64,000 nt of DNA from Lachnospiraceae bacterium (GCA_910575255.1 CAJTEM010000004.1:1-64000); one strand, 5' to 3'; positions 21,860 through 30,825 are shown, counted from the first letter of the stretch. The notes: generated by a model not told the origin, from the sequence alone. Made by a program: numbers and translations.

Positions 21860-23071
21860 ATGAAGAAGATTTTGGAGTTGAGGGAGAAGCGTGCAAAGGC
21901 ATGGGAGGCGGCAAAGTTTTTCCTGGACAGCAGGCGGGGCGGGGACGGCCTGCTGTCGGCGGAGGATACGGCTGCCTATGAGAAGATGGAGCAGGAGGTT
22001 GTGGACCTGGGGAAGGAGATTGAGCGGCTGGAACGGCAGGCGGCGATTGACGCGGAGCTGAATAAGCCTGTCTCCGAGCCGATCACGAATAAGCCGAACA
22101 ACAATCCGGACGGCGAAGAGAAGAAAGGCAGGGCGACGGATAAGTATAAAAAGACGTTCTGGAACGCCATGCGGAAGAAGAATTTTTATGACGTGGAGAA
22201 TGCCCTGCAGGTGGGGACGGATTCCGAGGGCGGGTATCTGGTGCCGGACGAGTTTGAGCATACGCTGGTGGAGGCTTTGGAGGAAGAGAATTTTTTCCGG
22301 AGTATCGCTACGGTGATCCAGACTTCCAGCGGGGACAGGAAGATCCCGGTGGTGGCGACGAAGGGGACGGCTTCCTGGATTGACGAGGAAGGGGCTTACC
22401 CGGAGTCGGATGATTCTTTCGGGCAGGTTTCCATCGGGGCGTACAAGGTGGCGACGATGCTGAAAGTGTCGGATGAGCTTCTGAATGACAGTGTGTTTGA
22501 CCTGGAGGCGTATATCTCTAAGGAGTTCGGGCGCAGGATCGGGGCGAAGGAGGAAGAGGCGTTCTTTACCGGGGACGGGAAGGGCAAGCCTACGGGTATC
22601 TTCCATGCGGCGGGCGGAGCGTCCGAGGGTGTGACCACGGCAGCGGCAAATATTACGTTTGACGATGTGATGGACCTGTTCTATGCGGTGAAGTCGCCGT
22701 ACCGGAAGAAGGCGGTCTGGGTGCTGAATGATACCACGGTGAAGGCCCTGCGGAAGCTGAAAGACAATAACGGCAATTATATCTGGCAGCCGTCCGTGCA
22801 GGCGGGGCAGCCGGACATGATCCTGAACCGTCCGTACCATACTTCCGCCTATGTGCCGGAGGCTGCGGCGGGGGCGAAGGTGATGGCTTTCGGGGATTTC
22901 TCTTATTACTGGATCGCGGACCGGCAGGGGAGGTCTTTTAAGAGGCTGAATGAGCTGTTTGCGGCAAACGGGCAGGTTGGGTTCCTGGCAAGCCAGAGGG
23001 TGGACGGGAAGCTGGTTCTGCCGGAGGCTGTGAAGACTATGGCGATCAAGGGGAGCGGCTCCGGGGCGTAA
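21860..23071 (+). CDS. Major capsid protein, HK97 fold
   Basis: A 403-residue HK97-type major capsid precursor. Residues 1 to about 100 are a coiled-coil delta (scaffold) domain rich in Glu and Lys (EKRAKAWEAAKFFLDS; KMEQEVVDLGKEIERLERQ). The capsid fold starts near 'TDSEGGYLVPDEFEHTLVEA' and ends 'YYWIADRQGRSFKRLNELFA' and 'GFLASQRVDGKLVLPEAVK'. The delta domain would be cleaved by the upstream ClpP-like protease. ATG 21860 is preferred over ATG 21854 because GGAGG is then correctly spaced. Confidence 0.93.
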   Translation: MKKILELREKRAKAWEAAKFFLDSRRGGDGLLSAEDTAAYEKMEQEVVDLGKEIERLERQAAIDAELNKPVSEPITNKPNNNPDGEEKKGRATDKYKKTFWNAMRKKNFYDVENALQVGTDSEGGYLVPDEFEHTLVEALEEENFFRSIATVIQTSSGDRKIPVVATKGTASWIDEEGAYPESDDSFGQVSIGAYKVATMLKVSDELLNDSVFDLEAYISKEFGRRIGAKEEEAFFTGDGKGKPTGIFHAAGGASEGVTTAAANITFDDVMDLFYAVKSPYRKKAVWVLNDTTVKALRKLKDNNGNYIWQPSVQAGQPDMILNRPYHTSAYVPEAAAGAKVMAFGDFSYYWIADRQGRSFKRLNELFAANGQVGFLASQRVDGKLVLPEAVKTMAIKGSGSGA

Positions 23072-23152
23072 GGTTCTGACGTGTTGTGAGTGATGCCGGG
23101 GGTGTGAAGTCTCCGGCATGAAATTAAGTATGAAAGGCGGGAGGGATGCTGG

Positions 23153-23431
23153 ATGGCGGTTGTGACGCTGGAAGAGGCGAAGCAGTATCTCCGGGTGGAC
23201 AGCGCGGATGAGGACGGGTTTATCTCCGGGCTGTTGGAGACCGGGGAGAGCATGTGTGCGGATATGGCGCGGATGGAATCGGGGGAACTGGAAGAATATC
23301 TTCCCATGGCGCGGATTGCCGTTCTGTATGTCACTGCCTATCTGTATGAGCACAGGGAGCAGGCGGACCATGAGGAACTGGTGCAGACTTTACGCTCTCT
23401 GCTGTTCGGTATCAGGAGGGAAGTGTTCTGA
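23153..23431 (+). CDS. Head-tail connector protein (gp6-like DNA packaging)
   Basis: A 92-residue protein of the gp6-like head-tail connector group: 'VTLEEAKQYLRVDSADEDGF' then 'ISGLLETGESM' and 'MARIAVLYVTAYLYEHREQA'. It adds to the portal after packaging. Its position straight after the capsid gene and its size are typical. The stop overlaps the start of the next gene by one base. Confidence 0.88.
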   Translation: MAVVTLEEAKQYLRVDSADEDGFISGLLETGESMCADMARMESGELEEYLPMARIAVLYVTAYLYEHREQADHEELVQTLRSLLFGIRREVF

Positions 23432-23814
23432 TGGCGGAGGCATGGAGGGACAGCGGGGCGGGCGGGAGTTCCCGGCAGAGGTATCCTTTGGGGGAGTGGA
23501 AGGAACGGATCACGGTCCAGAAGAGCTCTCTGGGGAACGATAAGGCGGGGAACCATGTGCTGGCCTGGGAGGATTATTTTTCCTGTTCTGCTTTTGTGAA
23601 CAGTCTTTCCGGGAAGGAATACTGGGAGGCGGCGCAGATTAACGCACAGAAGGATATGTATTTCATTATCCGGTATTGTTCGGAAGTGGCGGATATGGAT
23701 ACGGAGCATTACCGGGTATTGTTCCGGGGGCAGGTTTATAATATCACTTTTATTGATAATGTGCGGTATCAGAATAGGACGTTGAAGCTGCGGGCTTCTT
23801 TGGTGAAGAGGTGA
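23431..23814 (+). CDS. Head closure/head-tail adaptor protein
   Basis: A 127-residue head-tail adaptor of the SPP1 gp16-like type: 'LGEWKERITVQKSS' at the start of the fold, 'EYWEAAQINAQKDMYFIIRY' and 'YNITFIDNVRYQNRTLKLRA' at the end. It closes the head after DNA filling. The first 20 residues are Gly/Ser-rich and probably flexible. Confidence 0.85.
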   Translation: MAEAWRDSGAGGSSRQRYPLGEWKERITVQKSSLGNDKAGNHVLAWEDYFSCSAFVNSLSGKEYWEAAQINAQKDMYFIIRYCSEVADMDTEHYRVLFRGQVYNITFIDNVRYQNRTLKLRASLVKR

Positions 23815-23818
23815 TTGG

Positions 23819-24205
23819 GTGTCGGAGAATCAGAGGGTGTCTGTGGACCGGATGGCGGAGGCCGTTATGGAGGGTCTTTTGGAGTATGCGGAGCTTGCCG
23901 CGGACGTGATGAAGGACTGTGTGAAGAAGGCCGGGAATACGGTGAAGAAGGAGACGCAGGCGGGCGCTCCGGTGAGGACCGGGAAGTATAAGAGGAGCTG
24001 GGCGGTGAAGCGGCAGAGGGAGACTTCCAGTACGCTGGAGGTGGTGGTACACAGCCGGAACCGGTATCAGCTTACCCATCTTCTGGAGAAGGGCCATGCG
24101 AAGCGGGGCGGGGGCAGGGTGAAGGCTGTCCCGCATATTGCACCGGCGGAGGAAAAGGGTGTCCGGGAGCTGGAAGAGGGGATTAAAAGGGGGCTGTCCA
24201 AATGA
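23819..24205 (+). CDS. HK97 gp10-like tail completion protein
   Basis: A 128-residue HK97 gp10-like protein. Hallmarks are 'AGAPVRTGKYKRSWAVKRQR' and 'HLLEKGHAKRGGGRVKAVPH' followed by IAPAEEK. It terminates the tail tube and joins it to the head. The start is GTG 23819. It overlaps the next gene by 4 nt (ATGA). Confidence 0.9.
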   Translation: MSENQRVSVDRMAEAVMEGLLEYAELAADVMKDCVKKAGNTVKKETQAGAPVRTGKYKRSWAVKRQRETSSTLEVVVHSRNRYQLTHLLEKGHAKRGGGRVKAVPHIAPAEEKGVRELEEGIKRGLSK

Positions 24206-24519
24206 GCCATGGGGATGTGCTGGAAATGATGGAGGAAATGGGGCTTCCTTTTGCCTGTGGCCATTTCGTGGAAGGGGAGGCGCCGGAGCCGCCGTTTGCG
24301 GTGTTTCTGTATTCCAGGGCGGATAATTTTTCGGCGGACGGGATTGCGTATTTTAAGAAGAGTGAGCTGGACATTGAGCTTTATACGGACTTGAAGGACC
24401 CGGGGCTGGAAGAGGCTGTGGAGGCGGTGCTGTTAAAGCATGGGATTTTCTACGGGAAGAGCGAGGTGTGGATTGAGTCGGAGAAGCTGTATGAGGTTCT
24501 GTATGAGATGGAGGTTTAG
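24202..24519 (+). CDS. Phage minor tail/tail terminator-like protein
   Basis: A 105-residue protein between the gp10-like gene and the major tail gene, the usual slot for a tail terminator or tail-to-head joining protein. 'PPFAVFLYSRADNFSADGIA' and 'KSELDIELYTDLKDPGLEEA' match the pattern of these small phage proteins. The start overlaps the previous stop (ATGA). Function is assigned mainly by position and size. Confidence 0.75.
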   Translation: MSHGDVLEMMEEMGLPFACGHFVEGEAPEPPFAVFLYSRADNFSADGIAYFKKSELDIELYTDLKDPGLEEAVEAVLLKHGIFYGKSEVWIESEKLYEVLYEMEV

Positions 24520-24524
24520 ACGGG

Positions 24525-25127
24525 ATGAATAACAAGGTGAAGTTCAATATCTGCAACTGCCATTATGCGCTGCAGAGGGCGGCGGAGGACGGGGAGATGA
24601 CGTTTGACAAGCCGGTGGCGATGCCGGGCGCGGTTTCGCTGGCGCTGGACCCCAACGGGGAGCCGGAGTCTTTTTATGCGGACGGCATTGAGTATTATAT
24701 CATTGCCAACAATATGGGCTATGACGGGGACCTGGAGCTGGCGCTGATTCCGGAGAGTTTCCGGACGGATGTTTTGAAGGAGGAAGCGGACGGGAATGAG
24801 GTGCTGGTGGAGAACGCCAATTCGGAGACGGGGGCTTTTGCGCTGCTGTTTGAGTTTGACGGGGATGTCCGGAAGATTCGGCATGTGTTGTACAACTGTT
24901 CTGCCAGCAGGCCGAAGATTGAGGGGAAGACCAATGAGGAAAGCCGGGAGGTGCAGACGGAGACGCTGACGGTGAAGGCAAGGCCGCTGGCCAGCGGGTA
25001 TGTGAAGGCGAAGACGGGGAACAGGACTTCTGCGGAGACGTATGAGGGGTGGTATAAGAGCGTGTATCTGCCGGTCCCGAAGACGGAGACGGGCGGCGGT
25101 GGAGATGATTTGGAAGGTCAGGGTTAA
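24525..25127 (+). CDS. Major tail protein, phi13 type
   Basis: A 200-residue major tail tube protein of the phi13/TP901-like group: 'NICNCHYALQRAAEDGEMTF' at the start, 'YADGIEYYIIANNMGYDGDL' then 'ELALIPESFRTDVL' in the middle, and 'VRKIRHVLYNCSASRP' towards the end. It polymerises into the tail tube. A Gly-rich tail (ETGGGGDDLEGQG) closes the protein. Confidence 0.9.
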   Translation: MNNKVKFNICNCHYALQRAAEDGEMTFDKPVAMPGAVSLALDPNGEPESFYADGIEYYIIANNMGYDGDLELALIPESFRTDVLKEEADGNEVLVENANSETGAFALLFEFDGDVRKIRHVLYNCSASRPKIEGKTNEESREVQTETLTVKARPLASGYVKAKTGNRTSAETYEGWYKSVYLPVPKTETGGGGDDLEGQG

Positions 25128-25142
25128 GGAGGCTGAAAGGGT

Positions 25143-25520
25143 ATGAGTATTGTGAAGAAGGTGGGGATTGACGGGAAAGAGGTGCTGTTCAAGGCTTCGG
25201 CGGCGATTCCGAGGATTTACCGGTTGAAGTTCCAGAGGGATATTTATAAGGATCTGCGGATTCTGGAGAAGAGCATTGGGGAGGGGGATGAGGAACATTC
25301 CAACCTGGATCTGTTTTCTTTGGAGATGTTTGAGAATATCGCCTATACCATGGCGAAGCACGCAGACCCGGCGATTCCGGACGATGTGGAGGAATGGCTG
25401 GACGGGTTCAATACGTTTTCCATTTACCAGGTGCTGCCGGAGCTGATCAAGCTGTGGGGGCTGAATGTGCAGACGGATGCGGAGGCTAAAAAAAACTTCG
25501 GCCAACAGAGAGGGAGATGA
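25143..25520 (+). CDS. Tail assembly chaperone (gpG-like)
   Basis: A 125-residue tail assembly chaperone: 'GIDGKEVLFKASAAIPRIYR' then 'LKFQRDIYKDLRILEK' and 'WLDGFNTFSIYQVLPELIKL' match the gp12/gpG-like family in Firmicutes siphophages. It sits between major tail and tape measure genes as expected. Near its 3' end a slippery heptamer allows -1 frameshifting into the next frame, giving the longer GT-type product. The normal stop overlaps the ATG of the downstream frame. Confidence 0.88.
   Translation: MSIVKKVGIDGKEVLFKASAAIPRIYRLKFQRDIYKDLRILEKSIGEGDEEHSNLDLFSLEMFENIAYTMAKHADPAIPDDVEEWLDGFNTFSIYQVLPELIKLWGLNVQTDAEAKKNFGQQRGR
25490..25496 (+). promoter_or_regulatory. Programmed -1 frameshift slippery site
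   Basis: A AAA AAC in the zero frame of the chaperone gene (codons AAA AAA AAC). Slipping back one base continues in an open frame (CTT CGG CCA ACA GAG ...) to the stop at 25679-25681, adding about 60 residues. This is the classical G/GT arrangement of long-tailed phages. Confidence 0.85.
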
Positions 25521-25681
25521 CCACGCCGCTGTTTCTGCTTAGGTGTGTGCAGTTGGGGCTGTCTATGGCGGATACGGAGCTTCTGTCTATCGGGCTGGTG
25601 AATGATATGTATACGGAGCAGGTGAATGACGGGTATCGGTATTGTGAGCTGGGGACGCAGGAGGATATGGACCGGTTCTGA
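25517..25681 (+). CDS. Frameshift extension of tail chaperone (T part)
   Basis: The -1 frame downstream of the slippery site reads 'MTTPLFLLRCVQLGLSMADT' then 'ELLSIGLVNDMYTEQVNDGY' and ends DMDRF. This is the usual T domain that in the fused protein contacts the tape measure protein. It has an ATG overlapping the chaperone stop, but the fused frameshift product is the expected functional form. It is 54 residues if started at the ATG. Confidence 0.82.
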   Translation: MTTPLFLLRCVQLGLSMADTELLSIGLVNDMYTEQVNDGYRYCELGTQEDMDRF

Positions 25682-25728
25682 TTGATAAAACGGCCTTTTT
25701 CTGCTATAATTTGGTGGTGGAAAAAGGC
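25682..25728 (+). promoter_or_regulatory. Sigma-A promoter with inverted-repeat operator for cargo
   Basis: TTGATA, a 17-bp spacer and TATAAT (25682-25710) form a near-consensus promoter. GCCTTTTTC (25693-25701) and GAAAAAGGC (25720-25728) are an inverted repeat straddling the -10 box, a possible operator. It would express the AT-rich pair at 25753-27777 independently of the late operon, including in the lysogen. Confidence 0.7.
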
Positions 25729-25752
25729 TGACAAATTAAGGATATATTGGTA

Positions 25753-26904
25753 ATGAATAAATATTTTTCAAAAGTTTTGAAGAGATTTGAGGAATATATT
25801 TCTGAATATTCTTTTCAAAAATTTATAATCGAAAAACAGGAAGTTGTTTACCTTATAGAAGATAGTATTATAGAATGCTTTTCTGTTCGTGGGGAGAATT
25901 ATGGGCGAATTGTCATAGAAGAAATTTTTAATGAGGGTGTCCATAATCTCAAATTGAAAAAATTTGAGAATCAACCAGAAGGAGCAATATTACAGTATTT
26001 TCCTTATTATGGAGGGCTTGGTGTTTCTAATCCATTTATGAAAAGTCAATTTGAAAAAGTGAACCAACTGTTGCCAGAATTGAGGATAAGAGAAAGATTT
26101 GATAATTGGCCTGGTTTTTCGGTTCCGCATTTGGTTTTTGAATTGGAAGATGAAGGGATAGTAGGATACGCTATTTGCCAAACTAATGCAAGACAAACGA
26201 TTAAAAAGGTGATTGATATTGGAAGTGATTTAATGTCCGCATGTTTATCTGCACCAGATTTCGATATGATGTATAAAGAATATGGAAAGAAGTATGTGAG
26301 CTGTGGTTTAAATTACTATTTTCAGATTGATTGTAATATGAAGGATATAATGCTGTGTCGTTTAAAGGCGGATACATCCAGTTGGAGAAAGAAGAATTTA
26401 AGCGGAGGCCGGTTAGGGCTTGAAGAGAAGGGATTAAAATATTTTTGGATTAATGCCCGCATTAAATATCCCGATGAACGTTTTGATGGAAAAATAATTG
26501 AAGATATAAAATCCGGTGTTTATGAGGATGTAGACAAATATGAATATGTTCTTCCAGAAAATAAATGGAAATCTGAGCAACTGGTATATGAAATGGTTAA
26601 GCAACTTTATCCGAAAGCAACAGTCTGGTATCAGTTTCGTCCTGATTTTTTGAATACAGGCACTGGACAGTTATCATATGATATATTTATTGGGAAATTG
26701 CGGGTTGCAATAGAATATCAAGGAAAGCAGCATTTTGAACCAGTTGACATTTTTGGAGGACAGGAGAGTTTTGAACGACAGAAGACAAGGGATGCTTTAA
26801 AACGTAAACTAAGTGAAGAAAATGGCGTGAAATTAGTATATATAAATTATTGGGATGATATTACACCAGAACTGATAAAAGAAAGAGTTGAAGGAGAAAC
26901 TTGA
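25753..26904 (+). CDS. AT-rich cargo: protein with C-terminal PD-(D/E)XK-like nuclease domain
   Basis: A 383-residue protein inserted between the tail chaperone and tape measure genes. The C-terminal 100 residues look like a Vsr/DUF559-type PD-(D/E)XK fold: a helix 'WKSEQLVYEMVKQLYPKATV', then Asp310 in 'SYDIFIGKL' and 'RVAIEYQGKQHF' with Glu321, Gln323 and Lys325 as the E-x-Q/K core, ending 'VKLVYINYWDDITPELI'. The first 280 residues are of no recognised family. The start is ATG 25753. The AT-rich composition differs sharply from the phage genes. A defence or homing nuclease role is inference. Confidence 0.7.
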   Translation: MNKYFSKVLKRFEEYISEYSFQKFIIEKQEVVYLIEDSIIECFSVRGENYGRIVIEEIFNEGVHNLKLKKFENQPEGAILQYFPYYGGLGVSNPFMKSQFEKVNQLLPELRIRERFDNWPGFSVPHLVFELEDEGIVGYAICQTNARQTIKKVIDIGSDLMSACLSAPDFDMMYKEYGKKYVSCGLNYYFQIDCNMKDIMLCRLKADTSSWRKKNLSGGRLGLEEKGLKYFWINARIKYPDERFDGKIIEDIKSGVYEDVDKYEYVLPENKWKSEQLVYEMVKQLYPKATVWYQFRPDFLNTGTGQLSYDIFIGKLRVAIEYQGKQHFEPVDIFGGQESFERQKTRDALKRKLSEENGVKLVYINYWDDITPELIKERVEGET

Positions 26905-26931
26905 AAATAATAAATGGAGGGAGAATGAATT

Positions 26932-27777
26932 TTGGATAAGGAACATATATTCGAAAAGCTGAATAAATCGTTTGACTTAAATATTGAAATAAGAAGAATT
27001 GAGGCTTTATTCTGTACAAAACTTTATTATGAGCAATTTGGGAGTTATAGGAGGATATGGTATTTCCCAGAACAGTTAGTTGATGAGTATTGCATATTTA
27101 GCTGGGAACATAGGAAAAATTGTATTACTTGTAGAGACATGAGGGAAACCCTTGGAATACCTCATTTCGATTATGTGGATTGCTATACGCAAGATGAGGT
27201 ATTGACATACTTAGAATATGTCGCAAATATTTTGTTTTTATGTGAAATATGGAGAAAAAGTCATTCGGATTTAAAGGTTACTGATGAATACGATATGCTG
27301 ATTCAAAATCTCAATGTTGTGTTGGATACTTTAAATCTTGAAATAAAATGTTTTGAAGAAAGCCGACAGGTCTTCATAAAGGAAAAAAATAATGCGATAA
27401 ACATTGTATTAGATTCCGTAGATGATAATATTGCTATAGATATTGTTAAATACAATCACCATATGTTAAAAGGAAAATTAGAAGAAAAAAGAAAGATACT
27501 GGCTTTTTTAGCAACAGAATTTGAAGGAATGAGAAAACAATTAAAAAGTATGAAGTGTAATATCGAGGACGATGCTGGGTATTTGCTGAATACTTTCATC
27601 CGACATAATAACAATAGTAAAATGTATATACAGAGTTTGTCAAATGATGAATTGGAGAGATGGTATGATAAGACATATGAATTGGTGATGATTTGTTTTT
27701 TACAAAATAAATATCTACAAGACAAAAAAGATATAAAATCTTTAAAACAAAGAATGTCTGAAAATACGAAAAATTAA
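26932..27777 (+). CDS. AT-rich cargo partner protein, unknown function
   Basis: A 281-residue protein from TTG 26932, with GGAGGG about nine bases upstream; the ATG at 26925 is out of frame and stops at once. It has a paired Cys site (CITCRDM near residue 65), an N-terminal aromatic-rich region and a long helical, coiled-coil-like part from about residue 120 (NLEIKCFEESRQVFIKEKNN; EEKRKILAFLATEFEG). No family recognised. It follows the nuclease gene by 27 nt, shares its composition and ends in its own terminator, so the two form one cassette. Confidence 0.65.
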   Translation: MDKEHIFEKLNKSFDLNIEIRRIEALFCTKLYYEQFGSYRRIWYFPEQLVDEYCIFSWEHRKNCITCRDMRETLGIPHFDYVDCYTQDEVLTYLEYVANILFLCEIWRKSHSDLKVTDEYDMLIQNLNVVLDTLNLEIKCFEESRQVFIKEKNNAINIVLDSVDDNIAIDIVKYNHHMLKGKLEEKRKILAFLATEFEGMRKQLKSMKCNIEDDAGYLLNTFIRHNNNSKMYIQSLSNDELERWYDKTYELVMICFLQNKYLQDKKDIKSLKQRMSENTKN

Positions 27778-27798
27778 TATGGAATTAATGAATACATA

Positions 27799-27829
27799 GG
27801 CGTTTGTCAGAAATGGCAAGCGCTTTTTT
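27799..27829 (+). terminator. Terminator after AT-rich cassette
   Basis: GGCGTTTG pairs with CAAGCGCT around a 10-nt loop, followed by TTTTTT. It closes the cargo pair before the tape measure gene. Confidence 0.6.
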
Positions 27830-27892
27830 GCTGCATTTTTATGGGAGCCAGTGACGGCTCCTTTTTTCGTTGGAGAAAGGCGGGTGAGGTTC

Positions 27893-30823
27893 GTGGCATC
27901 TAGGATTCAGGGGATTACGGTGGAGATCGGCGGGGATACTACGAAGCTCTCCACGGCGCTTTCAAAGGTGAATAAGGAGATTCGGGATACGCAGGCACAG
28001 CTAAAGGATGTGAACAAGCTGTTGAAGCTGGACCCGGGCAATGCGGAGCTGATGGCGCAGAAGCAGAGGCTTTTGTCCCAGGCGGTCGGTGAGACGAAGG
28101 AGAAGCTGGACGCTTTGAAGCTGGCGGGGCAGCAGGCCAATGAGGCGCTGGCGAAGGGGGAGATTTCCAGGAGCCAGTATGATGCCTTGCAGAGGGAGAT
28201 TGCGGAGACGGAGCAGGCCCTTCGGGATCTGGAGCGGCAGGCGGAGCAGTCTTCGGTGGCATTGCAGAAGATCGGGGCTGCCGGGGAGAAGCTGCGGGAT
28301 GTTGGTTCGGCTATTGAGGGAGCCGGGCAGAAGCTGATGCCAGTGACGGCGGCTGTGGGCGGGCTTTCCGTGGCGGCTGTGAAGGTGGCGTCTGATTTTG
28401 ATTCTGCCATGAGCCAGGTGGCGGCGGTGTCCGGGGCTGCGGGGAAGGAGCTGGATGCCCTGCGGGACAAGGCCAGGGAGATGGGGAGCAGGACCAAGTT
28501 CTCTGCTTCCGAGGCGGCGGAGGCTATGAATTACATGGCTATGGCCGGGTGGAAGACCGGGGACATGCTGGAGGGCATTGAGGGGATCATGAACCTTGCG
28601 GCGGCTTCCGGGGAGGATTTGGCTACTACTTCGGATATTGTAACGGACGCTTTGACGGCTTTGGGGCTGTCGGCGGCGGATTCGGGGCATTTTGCTGATA
28701 TCCTTGCGGCGGCCAGCTCTAATGCGAACACGAATGTTTCCATGATGGGGGAGACGTTCAAGTATTGCGCGCCGGTTGCCGGGGCTTTGGGGTTCACGGC
28801 GGAGGATACGGCGGAGGCCATCGGGCTGATGGCGAATGCGGGGATTAAGTCTTCCCAGGCGGGTACGGCTATGAGGACCATGCTGACCAGCCTGACGGGG
28901 GAAGTGACTTTCGTTGGGGATGCGTTCGGGGAGCTGACGGTGCAGACGGTCAATGCGGACGGGAGTATGCGGAGCCTGGGGGATATCCTGGGGGACTGCC
29001 GGTCGGCGTTCGCGCAGATGTCGGAGGCGGAGCGGGCGGCCAATGCGGAGGCCCTGGTGGGGAAGAACGCCATGAGCGGGTTCCTGGCGGTGATGAACGC
29101 GGCTCCTGGGGATATTGAGAAGCTGAACAATGCTATCAATAACTGTGACGGCACGGCGGAGCGGATGGCCGAGACCATGCAGGACAATCTGGCGGGGCAG
29201 CTTACGATTTTGAAGAGCCAGTTGGAGGAGCTGGCGATCTCCATAGGGGAGATTCTGATGCCGTCCATCCGGCAGATCGTGGGGTGGATTCAGGGGCTTG
29301 TGGACTGGCTGAACGGGCTGGACGAGGGGACGAAGAAGGTCATTGTGACGGTGGCCCTGCTGTCTGCTGCCCTGGGGCCGGTGCTGATCGTGGTCGGCAA
29401 AGTGGCAGGCGCTGTGGGGACAATCCTGACGGTGGTTCCGAAGATTGCGGGGGCGGTTTCCGGTGTGGCCGGGTTTGTGTCGGGGACGGTGGTTCCGGCG
29501 CTTTCGGCGGTTGTGGCGGCTATCGGGTGGGTTCCCATTGCCATTGCCGCGGTGATCGGGGTTGTTGTGCTGCTTTATAATAAGTGTGAGTGGTTCCGGG
29601 ACGCGGTGAATGCGGTCTGGGCGCAGGTGAGGAATTTTTTTGTTTCTGCCTGGGAGGTTATCTGTTCGTTTTTCACGGAGACTATACCGGCGGCCTGGGA
29701 GGCGCTGGTTTCGTTTTTTGAGGGGATTCCGGCCTGGTGGTCGGGGCTTTGGCAGTCGGTGGGGGATTTCTTCGGGAATGTCTGGACGGGCATGATGGAG
29801 AATCCGGTGCTGGCTGGGATTGTGGATATGATACGGTCTCTTTGGGAGAATCTTTCTGCTGCTTTGCAGGGGATTTGGTCTGGGATTCAGACTGCGGCTT
29901 CGGGTGCCTGGGAGTTGATTAAGAATGTGATTCTGGGGCCGGTGCTTCTGCTGATTGATTTGGTGACGGGGAATTTTACGAAGCTGAAAGAGGACGCGCT
30001 GCATATCTGGACGAATATTCAGCAGGCGGCTTCCACGATCTGGTCCGGCATCCGGCAGATGGTTGGTTCTGCGGTGCAGGGGCTGGTGGAGCATGTTTCT
30101 ATCCTGCTGTCGGGGCTGCGGGAGTTTATGGGAAACCTGTGGTCTGCGGTGTCCTCTGCGGCGGCTTCGGCCTGGAACGGGCTGAAAAATCTGGTGGTGT
30201 CTACGGTGTCGAATTTGAAGCAGTCGGCGGTGGAGGCTTTCCGGGCGATGGTGTCGGGGATCGGTTCGGCGCTGGGTTCTTTGGGGAGCGTGGTGCAGGA
30301 CGGGTTCCGGTCGGCCATTGGGTTTATCACATCCCTGCCGGGGCGGGCTTTGCAGTGGGGGATGGATTTTATCAATGGGATTGCGGAGGGCATCCGGAGT
30401 GCTGTTGGGAATGTGGTGAGCGCGGTGTCTGACGTGGCGGATAAGATACGTTCTTTCCTGCATTTTTCTGTGCCGGACGAAGGGCCTCTGACGGATTATG
30501 AGAGCTGGATGCCGGATTTTATGGGCGGTCTGGCGAGGGGGATCGAGAAGAGCCGGGGGCTGGTGAGGAAGGCCGTGGAGGGTGTGGCCGGGGATATGGT
30601 GGTGAGTCCGAAGCTGGCGGATATGCAGGCGGTCCAGGCGCAGGGGGCTTCCGTGGAGGCTGTGCGGCAGATGGTTTCCGGCCTGCGGGAGATGTTTGTG
30701 GGGATGCAGGGCGGTGACGGGATGGGGACGATCTGTATTCCGGTGTATGTGGGCGGCACGCTGCTGGATGAAGTGGTGGTGGACGCGCAGGCGAGGCAGA
30801 ATCTGAGGTCAGGAGGGAGATAG
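27893..30823 (+). CDS. Tail tape measure protein
   Basis: A 976-residue tape measure protein. Residues 1 to about 130 are coiled coil (TKLSTALSKVNKEIRDTQAQ). The TP901-type core follows: 'VASDFDSAMSQVAAVSGAAG', 'MGSRTKFSASEAAEAMNYMA', 'GIKSSQAGTAMRTMLTSLTG'. Around residues 490-580 are hydrophobic membrane-like stretches (IVTVALLSAALGPVLIVVGK), then Trp-rich repeats. It sets tail length and helps DNA enter the cell. The start is GTG 27893; the frame opens earlier, but over the cargo terminator region. Confidence 0.93.
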   Translation: MASRIQGITVEIGGDTTKLSTALSKVNKEIRDTQAQLKDVNKLLKLDPGNAELMAQKQRLLSQAVGETKEKLDALKLAGQQANEALAKGEISRSQYDALQREIAETEQALRDLERQAEQSSVALQKIGAAGEKLRDVGSAIEGAGQKLMPVTAAVGGLSVAAVKVASDFDSAMSQVAAVSGAAGKELDALRDKAREMGSRTKFSASEAAEAMNYMAMAGWKTGDMLEGIEGIMNLAAASGEDLATTSDIVTDALTALGLSAADSGHFADILAAASSNANTNVSMMGETFKYCAPVAGALGFTAEDTAEAIGLMANAGIKSSQAGTAMRTMLTSLTGEVTFVGDAFGELTVQTVNADGSMRSLGDILGDCRSAFAQMSEAERAANAEALVGKNAMSGFLAVMNAAPGDIEKLNNAINNCDGTAERMAETMQDNLAGQLTILKSQLEELAISIGEILMPSIRQIVGWIQGLVDWLNGLDEGTKKVIVTVALLSAALGPVLIVVGKVAGAVGTILTVVPKIAGAVSGVAGFVSGTVVPALSAVVAAIGWVPIAIAAVIGVVVLLYNKCEWFRDAVNAVWAQVRNFFVSAWEVICSFFTETIPAAWEALVSFFEGIPAWWSGLWQSVGDFFGNVWTGMMENPVLAGIVDMIRSLWENLSAALQGIWSGIQTAASGAWELIKNVILGPVLLLIDLVTGNFTKLKEDALHIWTNIQQAASTIWSGIRQMVGSAVQGLVEHVSILLSGLREFMGNLWSAVSSAAASAWNGLKNLVVSTVSNLKQSAVEAFRAMVSGIGSALGSLGSVVQDGFRSAIGFITSLPGRALQWGMDFINGIAEGIRSAVGNVVSAVSDVADKIRSFLHFSVPDEGPLTDYESWMPDFMGGLARGIEKSRGLVRKAVEGVAGDMVVSPKLADMQAVQAQGASVEAVRQMVSGLREMFVGMQGGDGMGTICIPVYVGGTLLDEVVVDAQARQNLRSGGR

Positions 30824-30825
30824 GG

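Noticed and set aside
28001-30463. 820-codon minus-strand open frame over the tape measure gene
   Set aside because: It is a shadow of the tape measure gene with Arg/Pro/His-rich composition and no ribosome site.
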